9,349 bases of DNA from assembly GCA_002841605.1 (NCBI GenBank), contig PHAF01000074.1, positions 1 through 9,349 of the forward strand. The letters are read 5' to 3'. A model generated the notes under the pieces. It did no database searches. It was not told where the DNA came from and saw only the letters and a list, made by a program, of their open reading frames with translations. Source of the DNA: Firmicutes bacterium HGW-Firmicutes-10 (GTDB lineage Bacteria > Bacillota_I > Bacilli_A > Erysipelotrichales > Erysipelotrichaceae). Made by a program: the position numbers and the translations under genes. Shown piece after piece: positions 1 through 6,810 of this stretch (positions within the stretch are counted from its first letter, which is position 1; each line of letters opens with the position of its first letter).

Positions 1-1
1 T

Positions 2-328
2 TTGCTGAAAGTACTGTTGATGCAACAAGTTTCCAAAAACAGTTTCTCGGAAATCAAAACCGTCAAGAAAACTTCCGTACGTCAATATCGCAGCTATTCG
101 CTCAACATCGGCGAACGTCAAGGTGTCAGCGCCGCGAAAATTTTGCGTAATACCGAAATGTACTGCGGTATCGATCCTGCTTTGGTCGGAAAAATCAAAG
201 TAAGCCGCAACTCGACACTTGTCGAAGTCGCTTCACATGTCGATCCGAAAGTATTTCAACGCTTAAAGAAAATGGGCGGCAATCAAAAAGTCGTCATCGA
301 AACCCTCGAATCCAGAGACAGAAGATAA
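2..328 (+). CDS. DEAD-box RNA helicase, C-terminal end (partial)
   Basis: This is the 3' end of a gene whose 5' part lies left of the window; the frame is open to the edge, so the TTG at position 2 is not a credible start. Residues ~28-103 resemble the DbpA/CsdA-type RNA-binding domain (an RRM-like fold) that ends many DEAD-box helicases. The visible matches are a hydrophobic strand plus NIGERQGVS, then ILRNTEMYCGID, VGKIKVSRNSTLVEV and a closing VVIETLE. In the family this tail anchors the helicase on structured RNA, such as rRNA during ribosome assembly or mRNA being degraded. The helicase core motifs (Walker A, DEAD, SAT) are not in view, so the subfamily (DbpA, DeaD or CshA type) cannot be fixed. 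It is convergent with ftsK and shares its terminator. The basic end (ESRDRR) is normal for such proteins. Confidence 0.8.
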   Translation: MLKVLLMQQVSKNSFSEIKTVKKTSVRQYRSYSLNIGERQGVSAAKILRNTEMYCGIDPALVGKIKVSRNSTLVEVASHVDPKVFQRLKKMGGNQKVVIETLESRDRR

Positions 329-331
329 AAC

Positions 332-371
332 AAAGACCGACAACTAAACTTAATTAGTGTCGGTCTTTTTT
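332..371. terminator. Bidirectional intrinsic terminator between the helicase gene and ftsK
   Basis: A perfect 11-bp inverted repeat (332-342 with 358-368) extends, past one bulged A, by four more pairs (344-347 with 354-357), leaving a six-base loop. On the + strand it is followed by six T (366-371); on the - strand by TTTGTTTTA. It lies between two convergent stops: the helicase TAA at 326-328 and the ftsK TAA at 372-370, which touches the T tract. It should end transcription from both sides. Confidence 0.9.
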
Positions 372-2526
372 AGTCTTCTTTTTTAACGTAAACATCTCGT
401 GGCCGGCTGCCCTGAGAAGGTCCGATGACCCCCTGCTCTTCCAGAGCATCGATCATGCGGGCTGCACGATTATAACCCAAGGCGAATCGCCGCTGCAAAG
501 AGGAAGTCGATGCTTTCTGGGTGGAAATAACGTATTCTTTGACCTCTTCAAAAAGCGGATCTTCATTGGCATTTACAAAACCTTCATTTTTATCCACACC
601 TTCAAGACGGATAAATGCATCATCATAGCGCGGTTTTCCTTGTGCACTGGCAGCCTCTGCTACCCTTTTGACTTCATCATCTGAAACAAACACGCCTTGA
701 ATACGGATGGATGCCGGCTCCCCGATCGGGATATAAAGCATATCGCCATAACCAAGCAGTCGCTCGGCACCGATATGGTCAAGGATCGTCCGTGAATCAA
801 CGCCGCTGGAAACCGCAAAAGCGATTCTTGACGGTATGTTTGATTTGATGATACCGGTAATGACATCCACGGAAGGACGTTGGGTAGCAACGATCAGATG
901 AATGCCTGCGGCTCGAGCCAACTGAGTGATCCGCTGGATACTGGCCTCAACATCTTTACCGGCAACGACCATCAAATCGGCCAATTCATCGATGATGACA
1001 ACGACCCAAGGCATCAAAGCCAAATGTTCAGCGGGCTTAGCAAGGACCATTTCATTATATGCGGTTATATTTCTCACGCCGACTTTAGAAAATACTTCAT
1101 AGCGGTTTTCCATCATCATGACAATGACTTTCAAAGCTCTTGATGCCTCAGCGGCATCCGAAATTACCGGACCGATCAAATGAGGGATTTGGGTAAAATT
1201 GGTAAACTCGACTTTCTTCGGATCAACAAGCAAGAGCTTGACTTCATCCGGCGTCGTTCTCATCAGCAAGGTAGTGATGATCGAATTGATGCATACGCTT
1301 TTCCCGCTTCCGGTAGCACCGGCAACAAGTAAGTGAGGCATTTTGTCCAATTCACCGTAAACCGGACGTCCCATCAAATCCTTACCCAAGATAAATAACA
1401 GTTTTTTATTAATTTTATCCGAAGGGATCGAATTAAGCAGTTCGACCAGCCGGACCGGAGTCATTTCCACATTCGGAACTTCGACACCCACTGCATTTCT
1501 TCCCGGTATCGGCGCTTCGATACGAATATCCTTCGCCTGCAATTCCATTTTGATATTATCCTGAATCGCAGCGATTTTACTTATTTTCACATTTGATTCC
1601 GGCCGGACTTCAAATTTCGTTACTGCCGGACCGATATGCGTTCCGACCAGTGTCGCATTGATTCCAAACTGACCCAAAATCTCAATAAGGCGTTTACCTT
1701 TGATGACACTGGCGGTCGTATTGGCGCTAGAGCCCTTCTTGATGGTCACCTCATCCAACAATGACATGCTTGGTAAAGAGTAATTCGTGATACCGGAAAT
1801 CGTCGCAGCTGAACTGGTTTTGACTTCTTCAATCATTTTGTGCTCTGATTTCGGTGCGCTTTTTGGCACAGCTATGACCTCATCGCTGTTGATGAAAATC
1901 GTTTTCTTAGGTTTCTGATCAGCAACGGCATCGCTCATCGTGCGCGTTGAAGGCATCGGCATTTCCTCGGGTTTGCTCACGGGAATTTTTACACCGATTT
2001 TATTCTTGATTGATACCAGCACGGCCGGTTCAATGAGCAGATAAGCACTGATAATGACAAGGGTAATCAAAACGACAAAGGTACCGCTGCGTGATACCAT
2101 CGTAGATATCAAGCCGAACATAAATGCACCGATCAACCCGCCGTTAGCACTGACTTCCATATTGAAGACTTCTGATAGAAGTTTCAGAAAATCCGTAAAA
2201 ACAACAAAACCGGTAACGGTCACATCTTCCGGTGTGGCCAGATACAACAACACGGTCAATAAACCCAAAATCATACCAATCAGTGTCTTCAGACTGAACC
2301 AAGGTAATTTCCGTTTAAAAATCAAGTAGACCGAGACCAATACGACAAGTATGTAAACAATAAAAGGAAACTTGCCAAAAAATACGATGACAAGCCCATT
2401 TAAAATTTTACCGACGACTCCCAATTGGTTCCAAGCGATAATTACCAACATAATCAAAATCATCGCATAAATGACGATCAGTACTTCATTTCTGATTTTT
2501 TCCGCTGATTTTTTTCTTCTGGCCAT
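370..2526 (-). CDS. ftsK: DNA translocase FtsK/SpoIIIE
   Basis: Membrane-anchored ATP-driven pump that moves chromosomal DNA through the closing septum and delivers the terminus region for dimer resolution. The 718-residue product has a basic N terminus, then several hydrophobic stretches (about 13-32, 38-50, 53-70, 80-97, 127-142, 147-166) that fit the integral membrane domain, and a polar linker of about 100 residues. The motor follows: an alpha-domain signature near 298-309 (IGPAVTKFEVRP), Walker A GATGSGKS at 403-410 and Walker B VVVIIDELADLM at 508-519. Residues ~655-718 form the winged-helix gamma domain that reads oriented chromosomal octamers. The length is close to Bacillus SpoIIIE/SftA rather than the long E. 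coli FtsK. It starts 11 bases after the rnjB stop and so is probably cotranscribed with it; the upstream GGGGGAT is a modest ribosome binding site. A sporulation role cannot be inferred from this sequence. Confidence 0.97.
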   Translation of the reverse strand: MARRKKSAEKIRNEVLIVIYAMILIMLVIIAWNQLGVVGKILNGLVIVFFGKFPFIVYILVVLVSVYLIFKRKLPWFSLKTLIGMILGLLTVLLYLATPEDVTVTGFVVFTDFLKLLSEVFNMEVSANGGLIGAFMFGLISTMVSRSGTFVVLITLVIISAYLLIEPAVLVSIKNKIGVKIPVSKPEEMPMPSTRTMSDAVADQKPKKTIFINSDEVIAVPKSAPKSEHKMIEEVKTSSAATISGITNYSLPSMSLLDEVTIKKGSSANTTASVIKGKRLIEILGQFGINATLVGTHIGPAVTKFEVRPESNVKISKIAAIQDNIKMELQAKDIRIEAPIPGRNAVGVEVPNVEMTPVRLVELLNSIPSDKINKKLLFILGKDLMGRPVYGELDKMPHLLVAGATGSGKSVCINSIITTLLMRTTPDEVKLLLVDPKKVEFTNFTQIPHLIGPVISDAAEASRALKVIVMMMENRYEVFSKVGVRNITAYNEMVLAKPAEHLALMPWVVVIIDELADLMVVAGKDVEASIQRITQLARAAGIHLIVATQRPSVDVITGIIKSNIPSRIAFAVSSGVDSRTILDHIGAERLLGYGDMLYIPIGEPASIRIQGVFVSDDEVKRVAEAASAQGKPRYDDAFIRLEGVDKNEGFVNANEDPLFEEVKEYVISTQKASTSSLQRRFALGYNRAARMIDALEEQGVIGPSQGSRPRDVYVKKED

Positions 2527-2537
2527 ATATCCCCCAT

Positions 2538-4202
2538 TTATTCCTGAATGTTCAATTCAACGATTGCAGGCAGAATCATCGGACGCTTACCTGTCTCTTT
2601 CAATATATAGCGGGTGATTTTATCCTTCGCTTCCATTCGGGCTGCCATATTTTCATAGCGGCCGTCTTTAACCATGTCTACGATGGTTCGCTCCAGGATA
2701 TTTCCGACTTCCTTAACGATATAATCTGCATCTTTTAAATAAATCACGCCGCGCGACTGTACATCGGGACCGCCGATGACCTCTTTAGTCTTAAAGTTGA
2801 CCACAACACCGACAACTAATGCACCATCGGTCGCAAGAGTCTCACGATCTTTCAGAACCATTCCCGAAGAATCCAGATGGGTATTTCCGTCAATCATGAC
2901 TTCCTCAAGTTTTAACAGGGTTGAGGTTTGCTTCAAGATGCCGTCATCGAACTGAGCCACTTGTCCGTTATCGAGAACTACGATACGTCCGGCATTGTAT
3001 CCCATATTCAAAGCAATGTTTGCATTGTTGACCAAATGACGGTATTGACCTTTGATCGGAATATAATATTTCGGCTTGAATAAGTTGATAAGCATTTTGA
3101 TATCTTCAATCGATCCGTGCATTGAAAGTACTTTGCGATGATCAAGAGATACGACTTTGCACCCCTCTTTATATAACTCATTTTCCATGGTCGAAGCTTC
3201 CCGTTCGGTTCCCGGAACCACAGGTGATGCTATGATCACGGTATCCTCGGGACTCAGCTCGATCATATTGTCTTCATTCATGGCAATTTTGTGCATGGTA
3301 CGGAATACATTGGGGCCGCTGGCAGAAACGATGACAAGAACATTTTCCATATTGTTGTTATATTTCTCTTTAACGATTTCCAGACCGACCGGTATTTTAT
3401 AATATCCCATCTTTTCGACATGCTTAAGATACTGACGCTGCGAATCGTTATAGAAAACGATTTTCCGGTCATATTTATTTGCCATCTCGATGACTTCAAT
3501 TAACCGGTACAAATTTTGTTCATAAAGCATGACGATGATCCGTCCGCCAACTTTTTCAAAGCTGGACTCGATTTCATTGACAATGCGGTGACGCGGTGAT
3601 GTAAATCCTTCGCGATCTGCCGATACGGATTCCGTCATGAGCGCCAAAACACCTTTTTTACCCATTTCAGCAAACTCAGTGATGTCACATGTAAAGGATT
3701 CCGTTTTAATGTCGAAATCAATGATGAACTCGGATGTGTAAACGATATACCCTTCCGGTGTTTCGATAGCGATACCATAACCGTCCGCAATCGAATGGGT
3801 CATGCCGAAAGTTTTGACTTTAATGCCGTTTAAAACGGTCTGACCATAACGTTTGATACGATGAACTTTTATACCGGTGATGTTGTGGGTCTTCAATTGA
3901 TCCTCAATCATAAGCGCAGTCAATGGTGTCGTATACACCGGGATCTGCGTATTTTTCAGTAAGTACGGCAATGCAGACATGACATCATCATGCCCATGGG
4001 TAATAAAAATACCCGCAATGCGGTCCTTGTTTTCTATTAAATATGTAAAATCGGGAATGATGGATTCGATTCCTAATTGATCGACATCCGGATACTTTAA
4101 TCCAGCTTCGATCACGATGATTTGTTGGTTGATTTCGACGACCATGCAATTCTTTCCATCTTCATCCAAACCGCCCAACGCTAAAAGTTTTACTTGATTC
4201 AT
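2538..4202 (-). CDS. rnjB: RNase J family protein, J2-like, with degenerate active site
   Basis: The 554-residue protein has the full RNase J architecture: metallo-beta-lactamase core, beta-CASP insert (about 180-370) and C-terminal domain ending near KETGKRPMILP (535-545). Family members are 5'-3' exo/endonucleases for mRNA decay and rRNA maturation, using two metal ions. Here several ligand positions are changed. The HxHxDH motif reads H69-G-H71-D-D73-V74, so the last His is lost. The Asp of the usual TGDF motif is E158 (TSEF). The usual HVSGHG reads V358-L-S-M-H362-G, and the His of the usual PVHGEYR is K384 (PIKGQYR). H136 (THSI) is kept. The phosphate-site motif TGSQGEP is also not recognisable (SASGPNVF). 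Bacillus RNase J2 has a milder version of this decay and works mainly as a partner of J1. Adjacency to ftsK matches the rnjB-spoIIIE neighbourhood of Bacillus. Start ATG is preceded by AGGAGG (4215-4210) with 7-base spacing. Nuclease family is certain; J2 assignment and loss of activity are inference. Confidence 0.9.
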   Translation of the reverse strand: MNQVKLLALGGLDEDGKNCMVVEINQQIIVIEAGLKYPDVDQLGIESIIPDFTYLIENKDRIAGIFITHGHDDVMSALPYLLKNTQIPVYTTPLTALMIEDQLKTHNITGIKVHRIKRYGQTVLNGIKVKTFGMTHSIADGYGIAIETPEGYIVYTSEFIIDFDIKTESFTCDITEFAEMGKKGVLALMTESVSADREGFTSPRHRIVNEIESSFEKVGGRIIVMLYEQNLYRLIEVIEMANKYDRKIVFYNDSQRQYLKHVEKMGYYKIPVGLEIVKEKYNNNMENVLVIVSASGPNVFRTMHKIAMNEDNMIELSPEDTVIIASPVVPGTEREASTMENELYKEGCKVVSLDHRKVLSMHGSIEDIKMLINLFKPKYYIPIKGQYRHLVNNANIALNMGYNAGRIVVLDNGQVAQFDDGILKQTSTLLKLEEVMIDGNTHLDSSGMVLKDRETLATDGALVVGVVVNFKTKEVIGGPDVQSRGVIYLKDADYIVKEVGNILERTIVDMVKDGRYENMAARMEAKDKITRYILKETGKRPMILPAIVELNIQE

Positions 4203-4215
4203 TATCTTTCCTCCT

Positions 4216-4232
4216 AAACCAAACTTCGGTTT
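4216..4232. other. Short dyad at the predicted rnjB transcription start
   Basis: A five-base inverted repeat, AAACC (4216-4220) and GGTTT (4228-4232), is separated by seven bases. With the promoter called at 4234-4262, +1 falls near 4227, so the dyad spans about -5 to +12 and could not form in full in the RNA. It might be an operator half-site pair, but five-base dyads occur often by chance. Confidence 0.2.
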
Positions 4233-4233
4233 T

Positions 4234-4262
4234 ATTATAGCTTATTTAAACAGCATTTACAA
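4234..4262 (-). promoter_or_regulatory. SigmaA-type promoter for rnjB-ftsK
   Basis: On the - strand TTGTAA (4262-4257) and a perfect TATAAT (4239-4234) are separated by 17 bases. The predicted start near 4227 gives a leader of about 25 bases that carries the AGGAGG site of rnjB. It lies just downstream of the miaB terminator, so rnjB-ftsK appears to be its own transcription unit. Confidence 0.75.
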
Positions 4263-4280
4263 TTCTACACAAACCCTACT

Positions 4281-4307
4281 CAAAAGAAAAGCGGAACACA
4301 ATCCGCT
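4281..4307 (-). terminator. Intrinsic terminator overlapping the miaB stop
   Basis: Read on the - strand, AGCGGA (4307-4302), a six-base loop and TCCGCT (4295-4290) form a perfect 6-bp stem followed by TTTCTTTTG (4289-4281). The stem begins inside the miaB TAG stop (4308-4306). The stem is short, so some read-through into rnjB is possible. Confidence 0.65.
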
Positions 4308-5745
4308 AAGCTTTCTCGCCGATCAAAAACCATGTTTTACAATCTGTAATCCTGACATTCACCAAATCACCGGACACCACGCCATCCGCTTTAAAGTTGA
4401 CGAGTTTTTGCGTACGGGTATATCCGCTGTAAATTTCCGGATTTTTCTTTGAGGGACCATCCACCAACACTTCAACCATTCTGCCAATGTATGCTTTGTT
4501 GTTTTTAAGTGCATATTGAGCGACTTTTGCGTTCAATTGCGCCAAACGCTTCTTCTTGACATCCTTGGGCACATTGTCGACCATTTGTGCGGCCGGAGTC
4601 CCTTCTCTCGGTGAGTAGATGAAAGTAAACGCATTGTCAAACTGACAAAAATCCACGATGTCCAATGTCTGCTGAAACTGCTCGTCAGTCTCATTGGGGA
4701 ATCCTACGATAATGTCAGTTGAAAAGGCACAATCCGAAATACGTTCTTTAAGTTTGACAAACAAAGTCTTGTACTCATCGATGGAGTACCTGCGTCCCAT
4801 GATTTTTAGCACATCGGTATTTCCGGATTGCACCGGCAAGTGAATATAAGGCATGATATTTTCAAATGAGGCAATGATATCGATCATCGCATCTGAAAAA
4901 TCCCAGGGATGACTTGTCGTGAACCGGATTCGCTCGATTTTAGTTTCGGCGACCGACTTTAACAGCAACGCAAAATTCGCCGGTTCTTTCAGATCTTTTC
5001 CATAAGCATTGACGTTTTGACCGAGCAAGGTGATTTCTTTAAATCCCCGACCCTTCAGTTCCTCGACTTCACTGATAATATCTTCAATTAGACGAGAACG
5101 TTCTTTGCCGCGAGTGTAAGGAACGATGCAATATGTACAAAATTTGTCGCAACCGTACATGATATTGACCCATGCTTTATGTGTCCCGAATCGTGATACC
5201 GGCAAATTTTCAATAACTTCGCCTTCTTTTGAAAATACTTCGATCGTCCGCTCTTTGTTCATCGAAACTTGATACAACAGTTGTGGTAAACGATGGATGT
5301 TGTGAGTTCCAAATATCAAATCGACATGCGGGTAAGTTTTCAGTATCGTATCCACGACTTCTTCTTCCTGAGGCATGCACCCGCATACACCCAGAATCAA
5401 ATCAGGGTTCGTCAGTTTAAGATGCTTCAGGTTGCCGATTTCACCAAAAACCTTATCTTCGGCATTCTTTCTGACGGCACATGTGTTGAGCAGTATAAAA
5501 TCCGCATTGTCCGTCGAAGTCGTCATCGTGTATCCCATTGCCTCTAGAATACCAGCAATCGTCTCTGCATCTCTTTCGTTGGCCTGACATCCATAAGTAC
5601 GCAGATAGTATTTGCGCGCCTTACCCATATCCCTCACGACATCCGGTAAGTCAAAAACCAATCGTTCGATTGGTATATCATTTTTCGTTCTTTTTTGAGC
5701 CGACTTCAAGTCAGGCAAAATCCAGTCTTTTTTATTTTCTTTCAT
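4306..5745 (-). CDS. miaB: tRNA-2-methylthio-N6-dimethylallyladenosine synthase MiaB
   Basis: Radical-SAM methylthiotransferase that converts i6A37 to ms2i6A37 in tRNAs reading UNN codons, using two [4Fe-4S] clusters. Numbering from the upstream ATG at 5751: the N-terminal UPF0004 domain supplies C55 (TYGCQANERD), C91 (LLNTCAVR) and C125 (GVCGCMPQ). The radical-SAM triad is C201-x3-C205-x2-C208 (GCDKFCTYCIVPYTRG), and a TRAM RNA-binding domain fills about 420-478. All six cluster cysteines are present and the length is normal for the Bacillus-type protein with its ~45-residue N-terminal extension. I prefer the ATG at 5745-5743 (479 aa): the AAGGA at 5756-5752 is six bases from it but touches the 5751 ATG, which would lengthen the protein by two residues. 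No clear promoter fits in the 48 bases upstream, so expression may depend on read-through from the ferredoxin gene. Confidence 0.97.
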   Translation of the reverse strand: MKENKKDWILPDLKSAQKRTKNDIPIERLVFDLPDVVRDMGKARKYYLRTYGCQANERDAETIAGILEAMGYTMTTSTDNADFILLNTCAVRKNAEDKVFGEIGNLKHLKLTNPDLILGVCGCMPQEEEVVDTILKTYPHVDLIFGTHNIHRLPQLLYQVSMNKERTIEVFSKEGEVIENLPVSRFGTHKAWVNIMYGCDKFCTYCIVPYTRGKERSRLIEDIISEVEELKGRGFKEITLLGQNVNAYGKDLKEPANFALLLKSVAETKIERIRFTTSHPWDFSDAMIDIIASFENIMPYIHLPVQSGNTDVLKIMGRRYSIDEYKTLFVKLKERISDCAFSTDIIVGFPNETDEQFQQTLDIVDFCQFDNAFTFIYSPREGTPAAQMVDNVPKDVKKKRLAQLNAKVAQYALKNNKAYIGRMVEVLVDGPSKKNPEIYSGYTRTQKLVNFKADGVVSGDLVNVRITDCKTWFLIGEKA

Positions 5746-5751
5746 GAGCAT

Positions 5752-5756
5752 TCCTT
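5752..5756 (-). promoter_or_regulatory. Ribosome binding site that decides the miaB start
   Basis: AAGGA on the - strand directly abuts an ATG at 5751-5749 and lies six bases before a second in-frame ATG at 5745-5743. Normal spacing favours the second ATG. Confidence 0.6.
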
Positions 5757-5770
5757 CACAATATATCTAG

Positions 5771-5794
5771 AAAAGAAAACCAAGCATTGCTTGG
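5771..5794 (-). terminator. Intrinsic terminator after the ferredoxin gene
   Basis: CCAAGC (5794-5789 on the - strand), a three-base loop and GCTTGG (5785-5780) form a perfect 6-bp stem followed by TTTTCTTTT (5779-5771). It starts 5 bases after the ferredoxin stop and lies 26 bases before the preferred miaB start. It probably attenuates rather than fully separates the two genes, because no obvious miaB promoter is seen. Confidence 0.65.
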
Positions 5795-5799
5795 CTCTT

Positions 5800-5976
5800 T
5801 TATACTTGGAAAATCGCTTGAGTTGGGCAAACTGAAATGCAAGCTCCGCAATCAATACAAATTGATTCGTCGCAGAAAGCTTTTCCATCATCTTCCATTG
5901 ACAAAGCACTGACCGGGCAAACACCTACACATGCACCACAACCGATACACAAATCTTTATCTACTCTTACTGGCAT
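5800..5976 (-). CDS. Small 2[4Fe-4S] ferredoxin
   Basis: A 58-codon gene found by translating the gap between ymdB and miaB. The product starts MPVRVDKDLC and carries two classical cluster motifs: C10-x2-C13-x2-C16-x3-C20-P, and C40-x2-C43-x2-C46-x3-C50-P. These are the eight cysteines of clostridial-type bacterial ferredoxins, which usually have 55-60 residues. A ninth cysteine (C35) sits between them. The protein would be a soluble low-potential electron carrier. Start ATG (5976-5974) has an excellent site, AAAGGGAGGT (5994-5985), 8 bases upstream. It has its own promoter and is followed by a hairpin. Its place directly before miaB, whose product needs reducing electrons for radical-SAM chemistry, makes it a plausible donor, but that is inference; pyruvate:ferredoxin oxidoreductase or other redox enzymes are equally possible partners. 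Confidence 0.95.
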   Translation of the reverse strand: MPVRVDKDLCIGCGACVGVCPVSALSMEDDGKAFCDESICIDCGACISVCPTQAIFQV

Positions 5977-6002
5977 CAACGATTACCTCCCTTTACTTTG
6001 AC

Positions 6003-6031
6003 ATTATAGCAGAAAGCAAGGGTCACAACAA
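6003..6031 (-). promoter_or_regulatory. SigmaA-type promoter for the ferredoxin gene
   Basis: TTGTTG (6031-6026) and a perfect TATAAT (6008-6003) on the - strand are 17 bases apart. The predicted start near 5996 gives a leader of about 20 bases holding only the ribosome binding site. The -35 begins 9 bases past the ymdB stop codon. Confidence 0.75.
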
Positions 6032-6040
6032 GAGTGAAAG

Positions 6041-6808
6041 TTAAGGTCTTATCTGAATACGTTCGACGAAATTCGCCCGATTCGACGAATCAAATCTGAC
6101 ATAAATCGCAGAAAATACCGCTTCAGATTCAGCAATCGTATATTTCGTGGCTGTTTTCTGAATGATTCTTGCTAAAACTTCCGCAATATCCCTGCCGATG
6201 ATGCTTTCATACGGACCGGTCATACCGACATCACTGATAAATGCACAACCGTCGATGATCCGCTCATCCGCTGTTTGAACATGCGTATGAGTACCAAATA
6301 CACCGGCCAGAACATTTTTATAGTGATAGGCAAATGCGATCTTCTCGCTGGTTGCCTCTCCGTGCAAATCGACGATGTGAACATCCGCATTTACGGTTTC
6401 AAGGATTTTATCCATACTCTCGAATGGGCTTTGGGATACATTTTCCATAAACACCTGAGTCATCAGATTGGTTACTGCCAGAGTTTTTTCTTTGACGCGA
6501 AACACTTTAGTCTGATTCAAATCGCTGGTAGGCAACAGGTTGGCAGGAAAAACCAGCCGGTCTGCCTGATCTTTGATCATCATGATTTCACTTTTGGAAT
6601 ATGCATGATTTCCCAAAGTTATGCATTGAATGCCGTTTGTGATGAGTTCCTGATAAATACGCGGTGTAATACCTTTACCGTGAGCAGCATTTTCACCATT
6701 TGCAATAACGAAATCGATGTCATAACGCTGCTTAAGGGCAGGCAGATGTTTTTTAACAGCTGCCCGCCCTGATGCTCCAACGATGTCGCCTATAAACAGG
6801 ATATTCAT
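6041..6808 (-). CDS. ymdB: YmdB-type metallophosphoesterase (TIGR00282 family)
   Basis: Two-metal phosphoesterase; the Bacillus protein hydrolyses 2',3'-cyclic nucleotides and influences biofilm versus motility gene expression. The 255-residue length is typical. Metal-binding motifs are complete: D8 (FIGDIVG), E39-N40 (NGENAAHGKG), N67-H68 (LGNHAYSK), H149 (DLHGEATSEK), H174 and H176 (GTHTHVQTAD), plus the family's SDVGMTGPY at 192-200. The usual GNHTWDK segment reads GNHAYSK, so the Asp three residues after the His is Ser here; it is not one of the recognised metal ligands. The ATG overlaps the rny TAA by one base (TAATG) and only a weak GGCGA precedes it, so translation is probably coupled to rny. 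rny-ymdB adjacency is widespread in Firmicutes and links this enzyme to RNA turnover, since cyclic phosphates are products of RNA cleavage. Confidence 0.95.
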   Translation of the reverse strand: MNILFIGDIVGASGRAAVKKHLPALKQRYDIDFVIANGENAAHGKGITPRIYQELITNGIQCITLGNHAYSKSEIMMIKDQADRLVFPANLLPTSDLNQTKVFRVKEKTLAVTNLMTQVFMENVSQSPFESMDKILETVNADVHIVDLHGEATSEKIAFAYHYKNVLAGVFGTHTHVQTADERIIDGCAFISDVGMTGPYESIIGRDIAEVLARIIQKTATKYTIAESEAVFSAIYVRFDSSNRANFVERIQIRP

Positions 6809-6810
6809 TA
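6806..6810 (-). other. TAATG stop-start overlap coupling rny and ymdB
   Basis: The last base of the rny stop (TAA, 6810-6808) is the first base of the ymdB start (ATG, 6808-6806). Together with the weak ribosome binding site this indicates reinitiation by ribosomes finishing rny. Confidence 0.8.

Noticed and set aside
2..328. Complete 108-residue protein starting at TTG 2
   Set aside because: The frame is open to the left edge and the product is only the terminal RNA-binding domain of a helicase, so it is a truncated view of a longer gene.
5742..5924. 60-residue open frame on the - strand between miaB and ymdB
   Set aside because: It overlaps the ferredoxin gene in another frame, has no recognisable domain and lacks the ribosome binding site that the ferredoxin start has; the ferredoxin reading shows two complete cysteine motifs.
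6275..6772. 165-residue open frame on the + strand
   Set aside because: It is antisense to ymdB, whose motifs are complete across this stretch; the + product shows no domain and is best explained as a chance shadow.
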